Below the pieces are notes generated by a model. The model searched no databases, was not told where the DNA came from, and saw nothing but the letters and a program-made list of their open reading frames with translations. Both the position numbers and the translations under genes were made by a program. From Psychroserpens luteus (GTDB lineage Bacteria; Bacteroidota; Bacteroidia; Flavobacteriales; Flavobacteriaceae), in NCBI RefSeq assembly GCF_015319355.1, contig NZ_JADILU010000006.1, positions 62,001 through 126,000 on the forward strand: a DNA stretch of 64,000 nucleotides, in the 5' to 3' direction. Positions within the stretch are counted from its first letter, which is position 1; every line of letters begins with the position of its first letter. This document shows positions 27,625-37,339 of this stretch, piece by piece.

Positions 27625-29065
27625 TTCTCTAGATTTTGCGATTTTCTTGCCTATAGTTTTTGTGCTCTATTGGTTTGTTTTTAATAAAAACTTAAAGGTG
27701 CAAAATGCATTAGTTCTTGTGGCGAGTTATGTGTTTTATGGATGGTGGGATTGGCGCTTTTTAGGGTTAATAGCATTCAGTACTTTGGTAGATTATACCA
27801 TAGGTATCTTGTTGTCTAAAGAACATGCAATAACAAAACGAAAGTTATTATTAATTGCTAGTGTTACCATAAATCTTGGGTTTTTAGGTTTTTTTAAATA
27901 TTATAATTTCTTTCTAGAGAATTTTGTTGATGCTTTTTCGTTCTTCGGAACTCAAATTAGTGCAAGCTCTTTAGAAATTGTGCTTCCGGTAGGAATTAGT
28001 TTTTACACCTTCCAGACCATGAGTTACACGATTGACATTTACAGAAAAAAATTAGAGCCTACTAAAGATTTTATAGCTTTTGGTGCTTTTGTTAGCTTTT
28101 TTCCGCAGTTAGTTGCTGGACCAATAGAAAGAGCTTCAAATTTATTACCTCAATTCTACAAACAAAGAGTGTTCAAGTATCATGATGCTGTAAACGGTTT
28201 AAGACAAATATTATGGGGACTTTTTAAAAAGATGGTAATCGCAGATAACTGTGCGTATTACGTTAATATGATTTTCAATGATTCACAAGATTATTCAGGT
28301 AGTACACTTATATTGGGTGCTGTTTTTTTTGCGTTTCAAATTTATGGAGATTTTTCTGGTTACTCAGATATAGCGATTGGTACTTCAAGGTTGTTTGGGT
28401 TTAATCTTATGAAAAATTTTGCTTTCCCATATTTCTCAAGAGATATCGCAGAGTTTTGGAGGAGATGGCATATTTCATTATCTACTTGGTTTAGGGATTA
28501 TTTGTATATCCCTTTAGGAGGTAGCAAAGGGAGTAAATTAAAACAATTGCGAAATGTATTTATCATTTTTATAGTAAGTGGCTTTTGGCATGGTGCAAAT
28601 TGGACTTTTATTGTTTGGGGATTCTTAAACGCTCTTTTTTTTCTGCCCTTACTATTGTCAAATAAAAATAGGCAAAATATAGATATTGTTGCAAAAGGGA
28701 AAATTTTTCCAACGATAAGAGAAACCATAAGCATTTTAGTTACATTTTCTATTACTGTATTTGCTTGGATTTTTTTTAGAGCAAATAACATATCCCATGC
28801 TATATCAATAATAGATGAAATATTTTCGAAAAGCACACTCTCTATCCCAAGTTTTTATGCAATGGGTAGGGCTTCTAGTCTTATTGTTTTATTATTATTT
28901 TTTCTATTCTTTGAATGGCTAGGGCGTGAACATGAATACGCTATTGAAAAAATAGGTTTAAAATACCCAAGGATAGTTAGATGGTTGTTCTATTCTTTTG
29001 TTTTATTTTTGATTGCAATGTATATGCAAACCGAAGAAACACCTTTCATTTATTTTCAATTTTAA
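27614..29065 (+). CDS. MBOAT O-acyltransferase (AlgI/DltB-like)
   Basis: 483 residues with about ten or more membrane helices. The start MLFNSLDFAIFLPIVF is typical of AlgI/PatA proteins. Conserved sites include PVGISFYTFQTMSYTID near 118, FFPQLVAGPIERA near 163, the family block EFWRRWHISLSTWFRDYLYIPLGG near 282 and SGFWHGANWTFIVWG near 320 with the catalytic His. Such proteins pass acetyl groups across the inner membrane for O-acetylation outside. The next gene encodes a membrane-anchored SGNH-type protein, a usual partner. Confidence 0.9.
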   Translation: MLFNSLDFAIFLPIVFVLYWFVFNKNLKVQNALVLVASYVFYGWWDWRFLGLIAFSTLVDYTIGILLSKEHAITKRKLLLIASVTINLGFLGFFKYYNFFLENFVDAFSFFGTQISASSLEIVLPVGISFYTFQTMSYTIDIYRKKLEPTKDFIAFGAFVSFFPQLVAGPIERASNLLPQFYKQRVFKYHDAVNGLRQILWGLFKKMVIADNCAYYVNMIFNDSQDYSGSTLILGAVFFAFQIYGDFSGYSDIAIGTSRLFGFNLMKNFAFPYFSRDIAEFWRRWHISLSTWFRDYLYIPLGGSKGSKLKQLRNVFIIFIVSGFWHGANWTFIVWGFLNALFFLPLLLSNKNRQNIDIVAKGKIFPTIRETISILVTFSITVFAWIFFRANNISHAISIIDEIFSKSTLSIPSFYAMGRASSLIVLLLFFLFFEWLGREHEYAIEKIGLKYPRIVRWLFYSFVLFLIAMYMQTEETPFIYFQF

Positions 29066-29069
29066 TGTT

Positions 29070-29999
29070 TTGAAAAAGTTACTAAAATCAATAGTATTAT
29101 TTATTCCGCTCTCAATATTAGTTTATATAATATTGATTTGCTTTTGGGGAACATTACTTCCTGAATTTATGTCGCCAAACATAGGTTTTTTAAAAGGTTC
29201 ATATGGACATACCTATTCTAGACTCAAAGAAGTAAAAGATTTTAAAAAAGTAGATGTTTTATTTTTGGGGTCTTCTCATACATATCGAGGTTTTGATACA
29301 CGTCTATTAAAAAGTGAAGGTTTATCTTCTTTTAATCTTGGAACCAGTTCTCAAACACCAATCCAAACAAATGTCTTGCTAAAAAGGTATTTAGAGAAAT
29401 TAAATCCAAAAGTTGTAATATACGAAGTGTATCCTAAAAGTTTTGAGATTGATGGAGTGGAATCTGGTTTAGATATAATTGCGAATGATAAAAGTGATTT
29501 TGCCAATGTTGAAATGGCGCTTAAATTGAAAAACATTAAAATAATGAATAGTTCAGTTTATTATTATTTCAATGAATTTAATACACCAAAGTTTAGTGAA
29601 AAAGAAACTATAGGCAGTGATACTTATATTTCTGGAGGTTTTGTTGAGCATACTCCAGCAAATTTTAGAATTATAGATCACAATTCAGAACGCATAGAAA
29701 TTAACAAGAAACAATTAAAACAATTTGAAGAAAATATTAAGATGCTTTACGATAAAAAGATAAAAGTGTATTTGGTTCAAGCTCCAGTTACATCTAAATA
29801 CTATAAAGCAATCACTAATAATAAAGAAATCGATTCAATCTTTTCGAGATATGAAGATTACTTCAATTTTAATAACCTTATTACTTTGAGTGATTCCTTG
29901 CATTTTATAGATAAAGATCATCTAAACCAAAAAGGTGTTTTAGAATTTAATAGTGAACTTTTAAAAAGGATATCACTGAAAAAATTAGAGAAATTATAA
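29070..29999 (+). CDS. Membrane-anchored SGNH-hydrolase-like partner of the MBOAT protein
   Basis: About 309 residues if started at TTG 29070, five bases after the MBOAT stop. The frame is open back to an ATG at 29013, but that start would lie inside the MBOAT gene and put a poor N-terminus ahead of the membrane helix (SIVLFIPLSILVYIILICFWG). After the helix comes LFLGSSHTYRGFD with the nucleophile-position Ser of SGNH/DltD-like proteins. Near the end comes DSLHFIDKDHLNQKG, with an Asp-x-His pair. In alginate, Dlt and Pat systems such a protein finishes O-acetylation in the periplasm. Here it would modify the exported polysaccharide. Confidence 0.68.
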   Translation: MKKLLKSIVLFIPLSILVYIILICFWGTLLPEFMSPNIGFLKGSYGHTYSRLKEVKDFKKVDVLFLGSSHTYRGFDTRLLKSEGLSSFNLGTSSQTPIQTNVLLKRYLEKLNPKVVIYEVYPKSFEIDGVESGLDIIANDKSDFANVEMALKLKNIKIMNSSVYYYFNEFNTPKFSEKETIGSDTYISGGFVEHTPANFRIIDHNSERIEINKKQLKQFEENIKMLYDKKIKVYLVQAPVTSKYYKAITNNKEIDSIFSRYEDYFNFNNLITLSDSLHFIDKDHLNQKGVLEFNSELLKRISLKKLEKL

Positions 30000-30160
30000 A
30001 AAAAATTATTCTTGTTGTATCAAATTCAACTTCTGTAAATGTAGCAGATATACATCAAGTTCGTTAAAGCCTATCCTGTTTTGAGTAGTTTGGTGGCAAT
30101 CAGCCATATTTTATGTTGATCCAACTATGTAAAAATAGCTAAGACAAATTATTTCGTAAT
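30000..30160 (+). pseudogene. Decayed 5' fragment of the GT gene at 31328
   Basis: The DNA aligns with the first 160 bases of the glycosyltransferase gene at 31328. The frame reads KKIILVVSNSTSVNVADIHQVR, stop, SLSCFE, stop, FGG, against KKVLIVSPHFPPINAADMHRVR, QSLPYFE, QFGW in the intact gene. Several substitutions, two stops and a frameshift make it dead. It starts immediately after the stop of the SGNH-like gene. The intact copy lies 1.3 kb downstream, with an acyltransferase gene in between, so the two copies flank that gene as a direct repeat. Confidence 0.82.
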
Positions 30161-30324
30161 TCACTATCTTAAAAATAAAAAGATATGAAAAGCAGTAAGT
30201 TTACAAGCATGACAATAGATTTTAATTTTAAAAAAAAAGGAGTACTTAAATTAAATGGACTTGTAAAAGCGATGTAATACTCGCGATTTTGTTATTGTTT
30301 CATTTTTAATAAAATATATAATTT
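30161..30324 (+). other. Spacer after the GT relic
   Basis: This stretch completes the gap of over 300 bp between the SGNH-like gene and the acyltransferase. It holds a 30-codon open frame at 30185-30277 (MKSSKFTSM...GLVKAM) that I do not recognise and do not trust as a gene. No promoter box is clear. Confidence 0.4.
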
Positions 30325-31320
30325 GTGAATCTTCCAAAACAAGAAAAGCAATACTTACCAATTATCGTAGTGCTTAGAGGTTTGGCAGCTTTGGCAGTGT
30401 GCATGTTTCATTTTACTAAAGAATTCGTGAACGAAGATGGCTTGGTAAGAGCAGTTTTTAGAAATGGTTGGATGGGAGTTGAGGTGTTTTTCGTTATTTC
30501 AGGATTTGTGATTCCGTTTTCTTTGTTAGGAACCTCTTTTAGGTTTTATCACTATTTCAAGTTCATGAAAAAGCGGTTTATAAGAATAGAACCTGCTTAT
30601 CTTATTTCTGTTGTATTGGTGGTGATCTTAAGCTATGCTGCCAGTCAAACTCCAGGATTTGCTGGTGAACCATTTAAAATGTCTATTGGTTTGCTCATAC
30701 AACATATACTTTACTTGGTAGAGTTTTTTAATAATACATGGCTTAATCCAGTATATTGGACCCTTGAGGTAGAATTTCACTTTTATTTAATTATTGGTTT
30801 GCTTATCGCTCTATGGAATCTCAAAAAACGATGGCTAACTATAGCCTCCATTATAGGTTTATTTTCAGTGTCTTTTATAAATCAAGATGTAATTACCTTT
30901 TTTAAATATACAGATATTTTTGTTTTAGGTATATTGACAGCCTTCTATAAAAAGGAACAGTTAGGGCTAAAACCATATATAGCTTCACTTTTAATAGTGA
31001 GTTTTGTAGTTTATGATAGTCATGGGATTATCATTTCATTATTAACACTTGCAACTGCTACTTTAATTTCTTTCGCTAGTTCCTACGGAAATGTAAAAAG
31101 CTTGATTTTTTTAGGAAACATATCCTATTCATTGTATTTATTACATGTGCCTATTGGAGTAAAAATAGTCAATTTAAGTAAACGATTAGACTTAAACGAA
31201 ACATCTAAATATGGAGTTATTTTAGTTGCCTTAAGTTTTAGTATTTTTGCAGCCTGGTTATTTTATAAATATATAGAAAAACCTTCACATCAATGGGCAA
31301 AAAAAGTAAAGTTTAATTAA
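30325..31320 (+). CDS. Acyltransferase family 3 (OafA/YrhL-like), GTG start
   Basis: 331 residues with about ten membrane helices. The family signature R-x10-H is present as RGLAALAVCMFHF near residue 18, followed by GWMGVEVFFVISGFVI near 45 and YWTLEVEFHFYLIIG near 142. It O-acetylates sugars using cytoplasmic acetyl-CoA across the inner membrane. The start is GTG at 30325. It is sandwiched between a dead 5' copy and the intact copy of the neighbouring glycosyltransferase gene, so it probably arrived by recombination. Confidence 0.88.
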   Translation: MNLPKQEKQYLPIIVVLRGLAALAVCMFHFTKEFVNEDGLVRAVFRNGWMGVEVFFVISGFVIPFSLLGTSFRFYHYFKFMKKRFIRIEPAYLISVVLVVILSYAASQTPGFAGEPFKMSIGLLIQHILYLVEFFNNTWLNPVYWTLEVEFHFYLIIGLLIALWNLKKRWLTIASIIGLFSVSFINQDVITFFKYTDIFVLGILTAFYKKEQLGLKPYIASLLIVSFVVYDSHGIIISLLTLATATLISFASSYGNVKSLIFLGNISYSLYLLHVPIGVKIVNLSKRLDLNETSKYGVILVALSFSIFAAWLFYKYIEKPSHQWAKKVKFN

Positions 31321-31327
31321 TATCGTG

Positions 31328-32614
31328 ATGAAAAAAGTTCTTATTGTTTCTCCACATTTTCCTCCTATAAATGCAGCAGATATGCATCGCGTTCGTCAAA
31401 GCTTGCCCTATTTTGAGCAATTTGGTTGGGAGCCAACGGTACTTTGTGTTGATCCTAACTATGTAGAAATGGCTAGGGATGAACTGCTTTTAGAGTCGCT
31501 TCCAGAAGCTGTTAAAGTTCATATGGTTAAAGCTTTTTCTACGACCTATACACGTAAATTGGGATTAGGTAATTTAGGATTGAGAGCATTTTTACAGTTA
31601 TTTAAAGCGGGTAATACACTTTTAAAAGCAGATGCTTACGATCTCGTCTATTTTAGTACAACCATGTTTGCATCTATGCCATTAGGACGTTTATGGAAAA
31701 AGAAGTTTAAAGTGCCTTTCACCATTGACATGCAAGATCCATGGCGTAACGACTATTACTTGACAGTGCCTAAAGAAGAGCAACCACCAAAATTCTGGTT
31801 TGCATATAACTTAGATAAATATCTCGAGCGTTTCACAATGCCTAAAGTTGATGGGTTAATTGCAGTATCTAATGGGTATATTGAGATGCTTAAATCACGA
31901 TATCCTAAAATAAAGAATATCCCAGCAAAAACACTAACGTTTGGAGCAGCTGTTAAGGATTTTGAATTTATTAATTCGAGAACTATTAGGCCTTCGGTTG
32001 TATTAGATCAAAATAAGACAAACTTCATTTATATTGGTCGTGGTGGTCATGATATGGCAAAAAGTTTGAGTGTTATTTTTGAGGCATTTAAAAATGGTTT
32101 AGAGAAATATGAGAATTTTAAACGGTTTAAGTTTTGGTTTATTGGGACAAGTTATGCGCCAGATGGACAAGGTGAGCAAACCATAAAACCTATTGCAACG
32201 CAGTTTGGTGTTGGAAACTATGTTGAAGAAATAACAGATAGAAAACCGTATTTTGAAGTGTTGACGCTTTTAAAGTCTGCAGATGTCATTGTAATACCAG
32301 GATCTGAAGATGCCAATTATACAGCATCAAAATTATATCCTAATCTGTTGGCAAAAAAACCTTTATTATGTGTGTTTCACTCTAATAGTAGTGTGGTACG
32401 TATTGTTAAAGATTTAAATGCAGGAGAAGTTGTATTGTTTGATCAAAAATTAGCAGTGGATGAGTGTTTAGAACATATGGAGAAGATTGTAGACCAATTG
32501 CCTAATGCACCAGAGACGAACTGGGAGAAATTTCAACCTTTTACTGCGGAATCAATGACTAAAGTGCAATGTGATTTTTTTAATGAAGTATTAAAATCGT
32601 ATCAGGCATCATGA
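31328..32614 (+). CDS. GT4-like glycosyltransferase
   Basis: 428 residues from the ATG at 31328; a GTG one codon earlier is also in frame. GT-B fold: SPHFPPINAADMHRVR at residue 8 is a typical N-terminal donor-loop pattern, PFTIDMQDPWRNDYY lies near 132, and DVIVIPGSEDANYTASKLYPNLLAKKP near 320 is the nucleotide-sugar site. It shares its 5' end with the relic at 30000-30160. It overlaps the next gene by four bases. Donor unknown. Confidence 0.83.
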   Translation: MKKVLIVSPHFPPINAADMHRVRQSLPYFEQFGWEPTVLCVDPNYVEMARDELLLESLPEAVKVHMVKAFSTTYTRKLGLGNLGLRAFLQLFKAGNTLLKADAYDLVYFSTTMFASMPLGRLWKKKFKVPFTIDMQDPWRNDYYLTVPKEEQPPKFWFAYNLDKYLERFTMPKVDGLIAVSNGYIEMLKSRYPKIKNIPAKTLTFGAAVKDFEFINSRTIRPSVVLDQNKTNFIYIGRGGHDMAKSLSVIFEAFKNGLEKYENFKRFKFWFIGTSYAPDGQGEQTIKPIATQFGVGNYVEEITDRKPYFEVLTLLKSADVIVIPGSEDANYTASKLYPNLLAKKPLLCVFHSNSSVVRIVKDLNAGEVVLFDQKLAVDECLEHMEKIVDQLPNAPETNWEKFQPFTAESMTKVQCDFFNEVLKSYQAS

Positions 32615-33783
32615 AAAAACTAGCTATTGTCTCTACACATCCAATTCAATATAACGCACCATGGTTTAAGCTTTTGGCGCAAAGACAAAATATTGATATT
32701 AAGGTGTTCTATACGTGGTCTCAAGCAGCAACTACAGTAGAAGATAAAACATTTGGTAAACAAATTGAATGGGATATTCCATTACTTGAAGGTTACAACT
32801 ATGAATTTGTGGAGAATACCGCAAAGAAACCTGGTGTTCATCATTTTTTAGGGATTAATTGTCCAGAATTAGTAAACAGTATAAAGGCTTATAAGCCTGA
32901 TACTGTTTTAGTATTTGGATGGAATTTTAAAAGTCATCTTAAAACATTGCGATATTTTAAAGGTAAAATTCCTGTATGGTTTAGAGGCGATTCTACTTTG
33001 CTTGATGAGGTTCCAGGTGTAAAGACGAAACTAAGACGTTTAGTATTATCTTGGATTTACAAGCACGTCGATACAGCATTATTCGTCGGTGATGCAAATA
33101 AAGCTTATTTTTTAAAACATGGTTTGAAAGAAGAACAATTAGCTTATGTGCCTCATGCTATAGATAATGAGCGCTTTAATGATAATGAATCAAATCAATA
33201 CGAACAAAAAGCAGCGCAGTGGAGAACAGATTTAGGGTTTTTTAATAAAGATATAGTTGTTTTATTTGCTGGGAAATTTGAGTCAAAAAAGCAACCTGAA
33301 TTTTTAATGAATGCCATCATTGAAGCCAATAAGAATAGTAAGAAATCCTTGAAATTAGTAATGGTGGGTGACGGACCTTTGGTAAAAGAGCTTAAGCAAC
33401 AAGCTAGCACTTATGATTTCATTACCTTTGTTCCCTTTCAAAATCAAACAAAAATGCCAATCGTATATCGTTTAGGGAATGTATTTTGTTTACCATCTAA
33501 AGGTCCAGGAGAAACTTGGGGTTTAGCAGTCAATGAAGCATCATCATGCACTAGACCTGTTATCGTTAGTGATAAGGTAGGGTGCGCTGAAGATATTTTA
33601 AATAAGGGTAAAAACGGTTGGGTATTTAGGCATGATAATGAAAACGAACTTATAAAAATATTAGAATCACTAACTCAAGAGCGCTTACAAATTGCAGGTA
33701 GAAATGCGGAGCAATCTATAAAGAGCTGGAGCTTTGAAGCTATAGTCTCTAATATTGAATCACAATTAACCGATGGCAAATAA
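32611..33783 (+). CDS. GT4 family glycosyltransferase
   Basis: 390 residues, GT-B fold. STHPIQYNAPWFKLLA lies at residue 8, VWFRGDSTLL near 128, LFAGKFESKKQPEFL near 217, and LPSKGPGETWGLAVNEASSC near 294 holds the E-x7-E-like donor motif. It is a retaining transferase in repeat-unit or chain assembly. Neighbour genes overlap at both ends (4 and 11 bases), so it is part of a coupled set of transferases followed by the polymerase. Donor unknown. Confidence 0.87.
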   Translation: MKKLAIVSTHPIQYNAPWFKLLAQRQNIDIKVFYTWSQAATTVEDKTFGKQIEWDIPLLEGYNYEFVENTAKKPGVHHFLGINCPELVNSIKAYKPDTVLVFGWNFKSHLKTLRYFKGKIPVWFRGDSTLLDEVPGVKTKLRRLVLSWIYKHVDTALFVGDANKAYFLKHGLKEEQLAYVPHAIDNERFNDNESNQYEQKAAQWRTDLGFFNKDIVVLFAGKFESKKQPEFLMNAIIEANKNSKKSLKLVMVGDGPLVKELKQQASTYDFITFVPFQNQTKMPIVYRLGNVFCLPSKGPGETWGLAVNEASSCTRPVIVSDKVGCAEDILNKGKNGWVFRHDNENELIKILESLTQERLQIAGRNAEQSIKSWSFEAIVSNIESQLTDGK

Positions 33784-34924
33784 GAAAATTTTAGCACTTT
33801 TTGGTAACGTTGCCTTTTATGGGCAAGAACGTGCCAATCTTCAAGTATTTGAACTATTGAAGGATTCTGGATACGATTTACTTTTAGCGGTTAATGACCT
33901 TGGTTTTCAATGGCACTTGCAGCCAGAAGTAGAGGCTAGAGGTTTAAATTATAAAAAAATACGCTTTTCATGGAATTTAAAAAAGACCTTTAAGTTCAAG
34001 GTGCTAAAATCTTATCTTCTTAATATTCCAAAGTCTAATTATCAATTATATAAAGCAATTAAATCGTATCAGCCAGATTATATACACGTATGTAACGATA
34101 CTCATGTTATGACTTTGCTACCAGTATTGTTACGCAATAAAACAAAATTAATTTATAGACTTGGAGATAAACCGTCTGGACATTTGTCTAAACTACATAG
34201 TTATTTATGGAAACGCTTCATTATCCCCAGAGTTGATGCCTTTGTGTGCATCTCAAAATTTGTAGCTAGCGAGTTAATTAAATTAGGGTGTCCTGAAGAT
34301 AAGATTACAATTATTTATAATTTTCCTCCAAAACGAGTCATTGAAAATGTAGATGAGCATTTACCAACACGTGATTCGTCAGTTATCACTTTTACATTTA
34401 TAGGGCAATTATCTAAAGATAAAGGGATAGACCTTTTACTCAATGCTTTTATTAAGTATGTAGAACAGTATCCAAACTGCAGATTGTTAATAGCAGGAAG
34501 TGTAAAGCAAAATCCAGATTTTACAAGAGTACTTATGGATCAAGTATCAAAAGAAAATTTAGAAGATAAAGTGTTGTTTCTTGATCAAATTAAACAAATA
34601 GATAAACTTTTCAGTATTACAGATGTTAATGTGATACCATCAGTATATGAAGAGCCACTGTCTAATGTCATTGTTGAGGCTAAGGCTAATTCAAAAACAT
34701 CAATTGTATTTGCATCAGGTGGTTTACCAGAATTGGTGAGTCATAAAACCAATGGCTATATTATATCTGAAAAAACAGTAGATTCATTGATTAAAGCAAT
34801 GGCATACTATTGCGATAATCAAACGCTTATCAAAGAGCATGGAAAATCTGCTTTTGAGAGTATTGAAGAATTGGAGATCTCATATTCTAGGTTTAAACAT
34901 AAATGGATGAAGGTTTATGAATGA
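33773..34924 (+). CDS. GT4 family glycosyltransferase
   Basis: 383 residues, GT-B fold. The N-terminal LFGNVAFYGQERANLQVFELL is followed by DAFVCISKFVASEL near 160, TFIGQLSKDKGIDLLLNAF near 210 and IPSVYEEPLSNVIVEAKANSK near 287, the last with the expected E-x7-E arrangement. The ATG overlaps the preceding gene, and the 3' end overlaps the Wzy-like gene by eight bases. Donor unknown. Confidence 0.86.
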   Translation: MANKKILALFGNVAFYGQERANLQVFELLKDSGYDLLLAVNDLGFQWHLQPEVEARGLNYKKIRFSWNLKKTFKFKVLKSYLLNIPKSNYQLYKAIKSYQPDYIHVCNDTHVMTLLPVLLRNKTKLIYRLGDKPSGHLSKLHSYLWKRFIIPRVDAFVCISKFVASELIKLGCPEDKITIIYNFPPKRVIENVDEHLPTRDSSVITFTFIGQLSKDKGIDLLLNAFIKYVEQYPNCRLLIAGSVKQNPDFTRVLMDQVSKENLEDKVLFLDQIKQIDKLFSITDVNVIPSVYEEPLSNVIVEAKANSKTSIVFASGGLPELVSHKTNGYIISEKTVDSLIKAMAYYCDNQTLIKEHGKSAFESIEELEISYSRFKHKWMKVYE

Positions 34925-36350
34925 GACTTTAATACATCCATATTCAGGATCTAGTAGTTTTTTTAAACGATTGACACCATACATAGTTCTATTAGGAATT
35001 ACGTTGATCATTTTTTCATTTCTTGGAGCTAGAGATTTTATAGCAGTCCCGTCTATTATTGTGTTATTTTTTATTTGTAAATGGTTTGCAACAGATAATT
35101 ATCCACCAGTATTGATGATAGCATTTGCTTATCAATGGCTTCAGGTTAGTATTAAACCTATTTATGCAACTTTTACAATGCAAAGCCTTAAGGATGTAGC
35201 TGAGTTTCCAGATCATATCATTAAGTCTTATTTACTCTCGTGTTTAGCACTGTTGGCTTTGGGTTTTGGTGTGTATACCATGTTAAAGGAAATTAAAATT
35301 TATCCTAATAGAATACTACACTATTTATTGAGTTTAGATACAAAAAAAACACTAATTACTTACCTCTTATTTTCAGTGTTTGCTACAGTTTTATATGGTC
35401 TTCGATTTAAAATACCTGGCCTTTTTCAAGGTATTGTCGCACTGGGTTATATTAAGTGGACACTCTTTTTCTTCATGTTCTATTCGGCATTAAAACAAAA
35501 TCAATACCGGTCGTTACTATACATTATTATTTTATTTGAATTTATCTCGGGTTTCGCCTCCTATTTTGCAGATTTTAAAACCATAGTTTTTATGGTACTC
35601 ATATCCTATTTAGCATTATATCAAATAAGACATAAACAGTTTTTCGGTTTAATAATTGCGTTTGTGATTTTTGGATATATAGGTGTTATTTGGACGAGTG
35701 TGAAATTTGATTATCGGGAGTTTATAAGTGAGGACGCAGGTCAACAAGTTGTGACTGTAAGTGATGGTGAAGCTTTGAGTTACTTGGTTGATAATGTAGG
35801 TAATATTTCAGATGAACAATTAGCTTTGGGTTTTAGAGCGATGATTGATCGTATATCATATATTGATTATTTCTCATCTTGTATGGCTTATGTACCAAAT
35901 GTTTTACCACATGAAGATGGGAAATTAACGAAAGATGCTATTATGCATGTTCTAGTGCCTCGTTTATTTAATCCTAATAAAGCAGCGATTGATGATTCAC
36001 AGCATTTAACTAAATATACAGGTGTGTTTTACGCAGATGCTTCAATGGGTGTGTCTTTTGCTCTAGGTTATGTTGCTGACTTTTATATCGATTTTGGTCC
36101 GTTTTGGATGTTAGTTGCGCTTTTTTTCTTTGGGCTATTTATTGGATATATCATTAGATCTATTTATAGAACATCTTTAAATTCTTTTTGGGGAATGGCT
36201 ATTATGCTTCCTTTATTTATACTCCTCTATAAATATGAAAATGCCCTCATTAAATTTTTTGGAAACCTGATTGTATTTTGGATTGTAGCGACCTTATTTA
36301 ATAAGTATGTGTGCTCTAAAATTGATAGCTATTTAAAACGACAAGTATGA
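34917..36350 (+). CDS. Wzy-like polysaccharide polymerase
   Basis: 477 residues with about eleven hydrophobic helices and a larger external loop around residues 265-370 (RAMIDRISYIDYFSS, VPRLFNPNKAAIDDS). This layout is that of O-antigen or capsule repeat-unit polymerases, which join lipid-linked repeats in the periplasm. The sequence carries no strong motif, as usual for Wzy. Its position among transferases and the absence of another candidate support the call. An O-antigen ligase is the alternative. Confidence 0.72.
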   Translation: MNETLIHPYSGSSSFFKRLTPYIVLLGITLIIFSFLGARDFIAVPSIIVLFFICKWFATDNYPPVLMIAFAYQWLQVSIKPIYATFTMQSLKDVAEFPDHIIKSYLLSCLALLALGFGVYTMLKEIKIYPNRILHYLLSLDTKKTLITYLLFSVFATVLYGLRFKIPGLFQGIVALGYIKWTLFFFMFYSALKQNQYRSLLYIIILFEFISGFASYFADFKTIVFMVLISYLALYQIRHKQFFGLIIAFVIFGYIGVIWTSVKFDYREFISEDAGQQVVTVSDGEALSYLVDNVGNISDEQLALGFRAMIDRISYIDYFSSCMAYVPNVLPHEDGKLTKDAIMHVLVPRLFNPNKAAIDDSQHLTKYTGVFYADASMGVSFALGYVADFYIDFGPFWMLVALFFFGLFIGYIIRSIYRTSLNSFWGMAIMLPLFILLYKYENALIKFFGNLIVFWIVATLFNKYVCSKIDSYLKRQV

Positions 36351-37339
36351 GAGTAACCTATTTTTTTAGAAAACCATACCAAGACTATTTTAGTATAGAA
36401 AATGTATTCAAGATAGTGCAACAAGCATTGCCTAAGGAGATTGTGGTTAATAATTACCATCTAAAATTTTATAGCACTGGAGTGATAACGAGGTTGAAAA
36501 GTTGTTTTGAAGTCTTAAGACATCAAGGTGATATCAATCACATTACAGGCGATATTCATTATGTTAGCTATTTTTTACCTAAAAAGCGTACGGTATTAAC
36601 CATACATGATTTAGCTCCATTAGAAAATAGTACAGGATTAAAACATGCAATTTTGAAATTTTTTTGGTACCAATTGCCAATAAAATCTGTAGCCTATGTT
36701 ACTGTGATTTCTAATTATACTAAAAAGGCGTTGTTAGATATTATTGATGTAAATCCAGATAAAATTAAAGTTATTCACAACCCTTTTGCTGCACAGTTAA
36801 CATTTCAGCCTAAAAAAGAAATGCCAGAAGTGCCCGTTTTATTGCAAATAGGAACAGCTTATAACAAAAATTTAGAAGGTTTAATTCAAGCTATTGGAGA
36901 TTTAACTGTAGAGCTCGTAATTATTGGTAAATTGTCAATAGAACAAATTACATTGTTAGAATCTGCTTCCTTAAATTATAGTAATGCACATGATTTAGAG
37001 TATGATGAGGTGGTGGCTTATTATGAAAAAGCAGACCTTGTGTGTTTTGCATCGTTTTATGAAGGTTTTGGATTACCTATTTTAGAAGCTCAGGCTATTG
37101 GTCGTCCAGTGATTACGTCAAATAGATGTGCAATGCCAGAAGTTGCAGGTGATAGCGCTATTTTAATTGATCCGTTAGATATTCAGGCGTATCGCAATGC
37201 TATAAAATCTGTATTGTCAAACTCTGAAGAGCGCAAAGCGCTAGTAGATAAAGGGATTATAAATACACAACGATTTACAGCATCTCAGATTGCTGAGCAA
37301 TATGTAGAACTTTATAAATCTCTTGATAATCATGTCTAA
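36347..37339 (+). CDS. GT4 family glycosyltransferase
   Basis: 330 residues, a short GT-B member. HITGDIHYVSYFLPKKRTVLTIHDLAPLEN lies near residues 65-95, VTVISNYTKKALLD near 118, LLQIGTAYNKNLEGLIQAI near 165, and FASFYEGFGLPILEAQAIGRPVIT near 238 is the donor site with E-x7-E. It overlaps the polymerase gene by four bases and the next transferase by eight. Mannosyl- or related transferase activity is plausible but unproven. Confidence 0.87.
   Translation: MRVTYFFRKPYQDYFSIENVFKIVQQALPKEIVVNNYHLKFYSTGVITRLKSCFEVLRHQGDINHITGDIHYVSYFLPKKRTVLTIHDLAPLENSTGLKHAILKFFWYQLPIKSVAYVTVISNYTKKALLDIIDVNPDKIKVIHNPFAAQLTFQPKKEMPEVPVLLQIGTAYNKNLEGLIQAIGDLTVELVIIGKLSIEQITLLESASLNYSNAHDLEYDEVVAYYEKADLVCFASFYEGFGLPILEAQAIGRPVITSNRCAMPEVAGDSAILIDPLDIQAYRNAIKSVLSNSEERKALVDKGIINTQRFTASQIAEQYVELYKSLDNHV

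Noticed and set aside
30185-30277. 30-codon frame after the glycosyltransferase relic
   Set aside because: The beginning (KSSKFTSM) faintly recalls transposase N-termini, but there is no further similarity, no helix-turn-helix and no inverted repeats, so I do not call a gene or insertion sequence.
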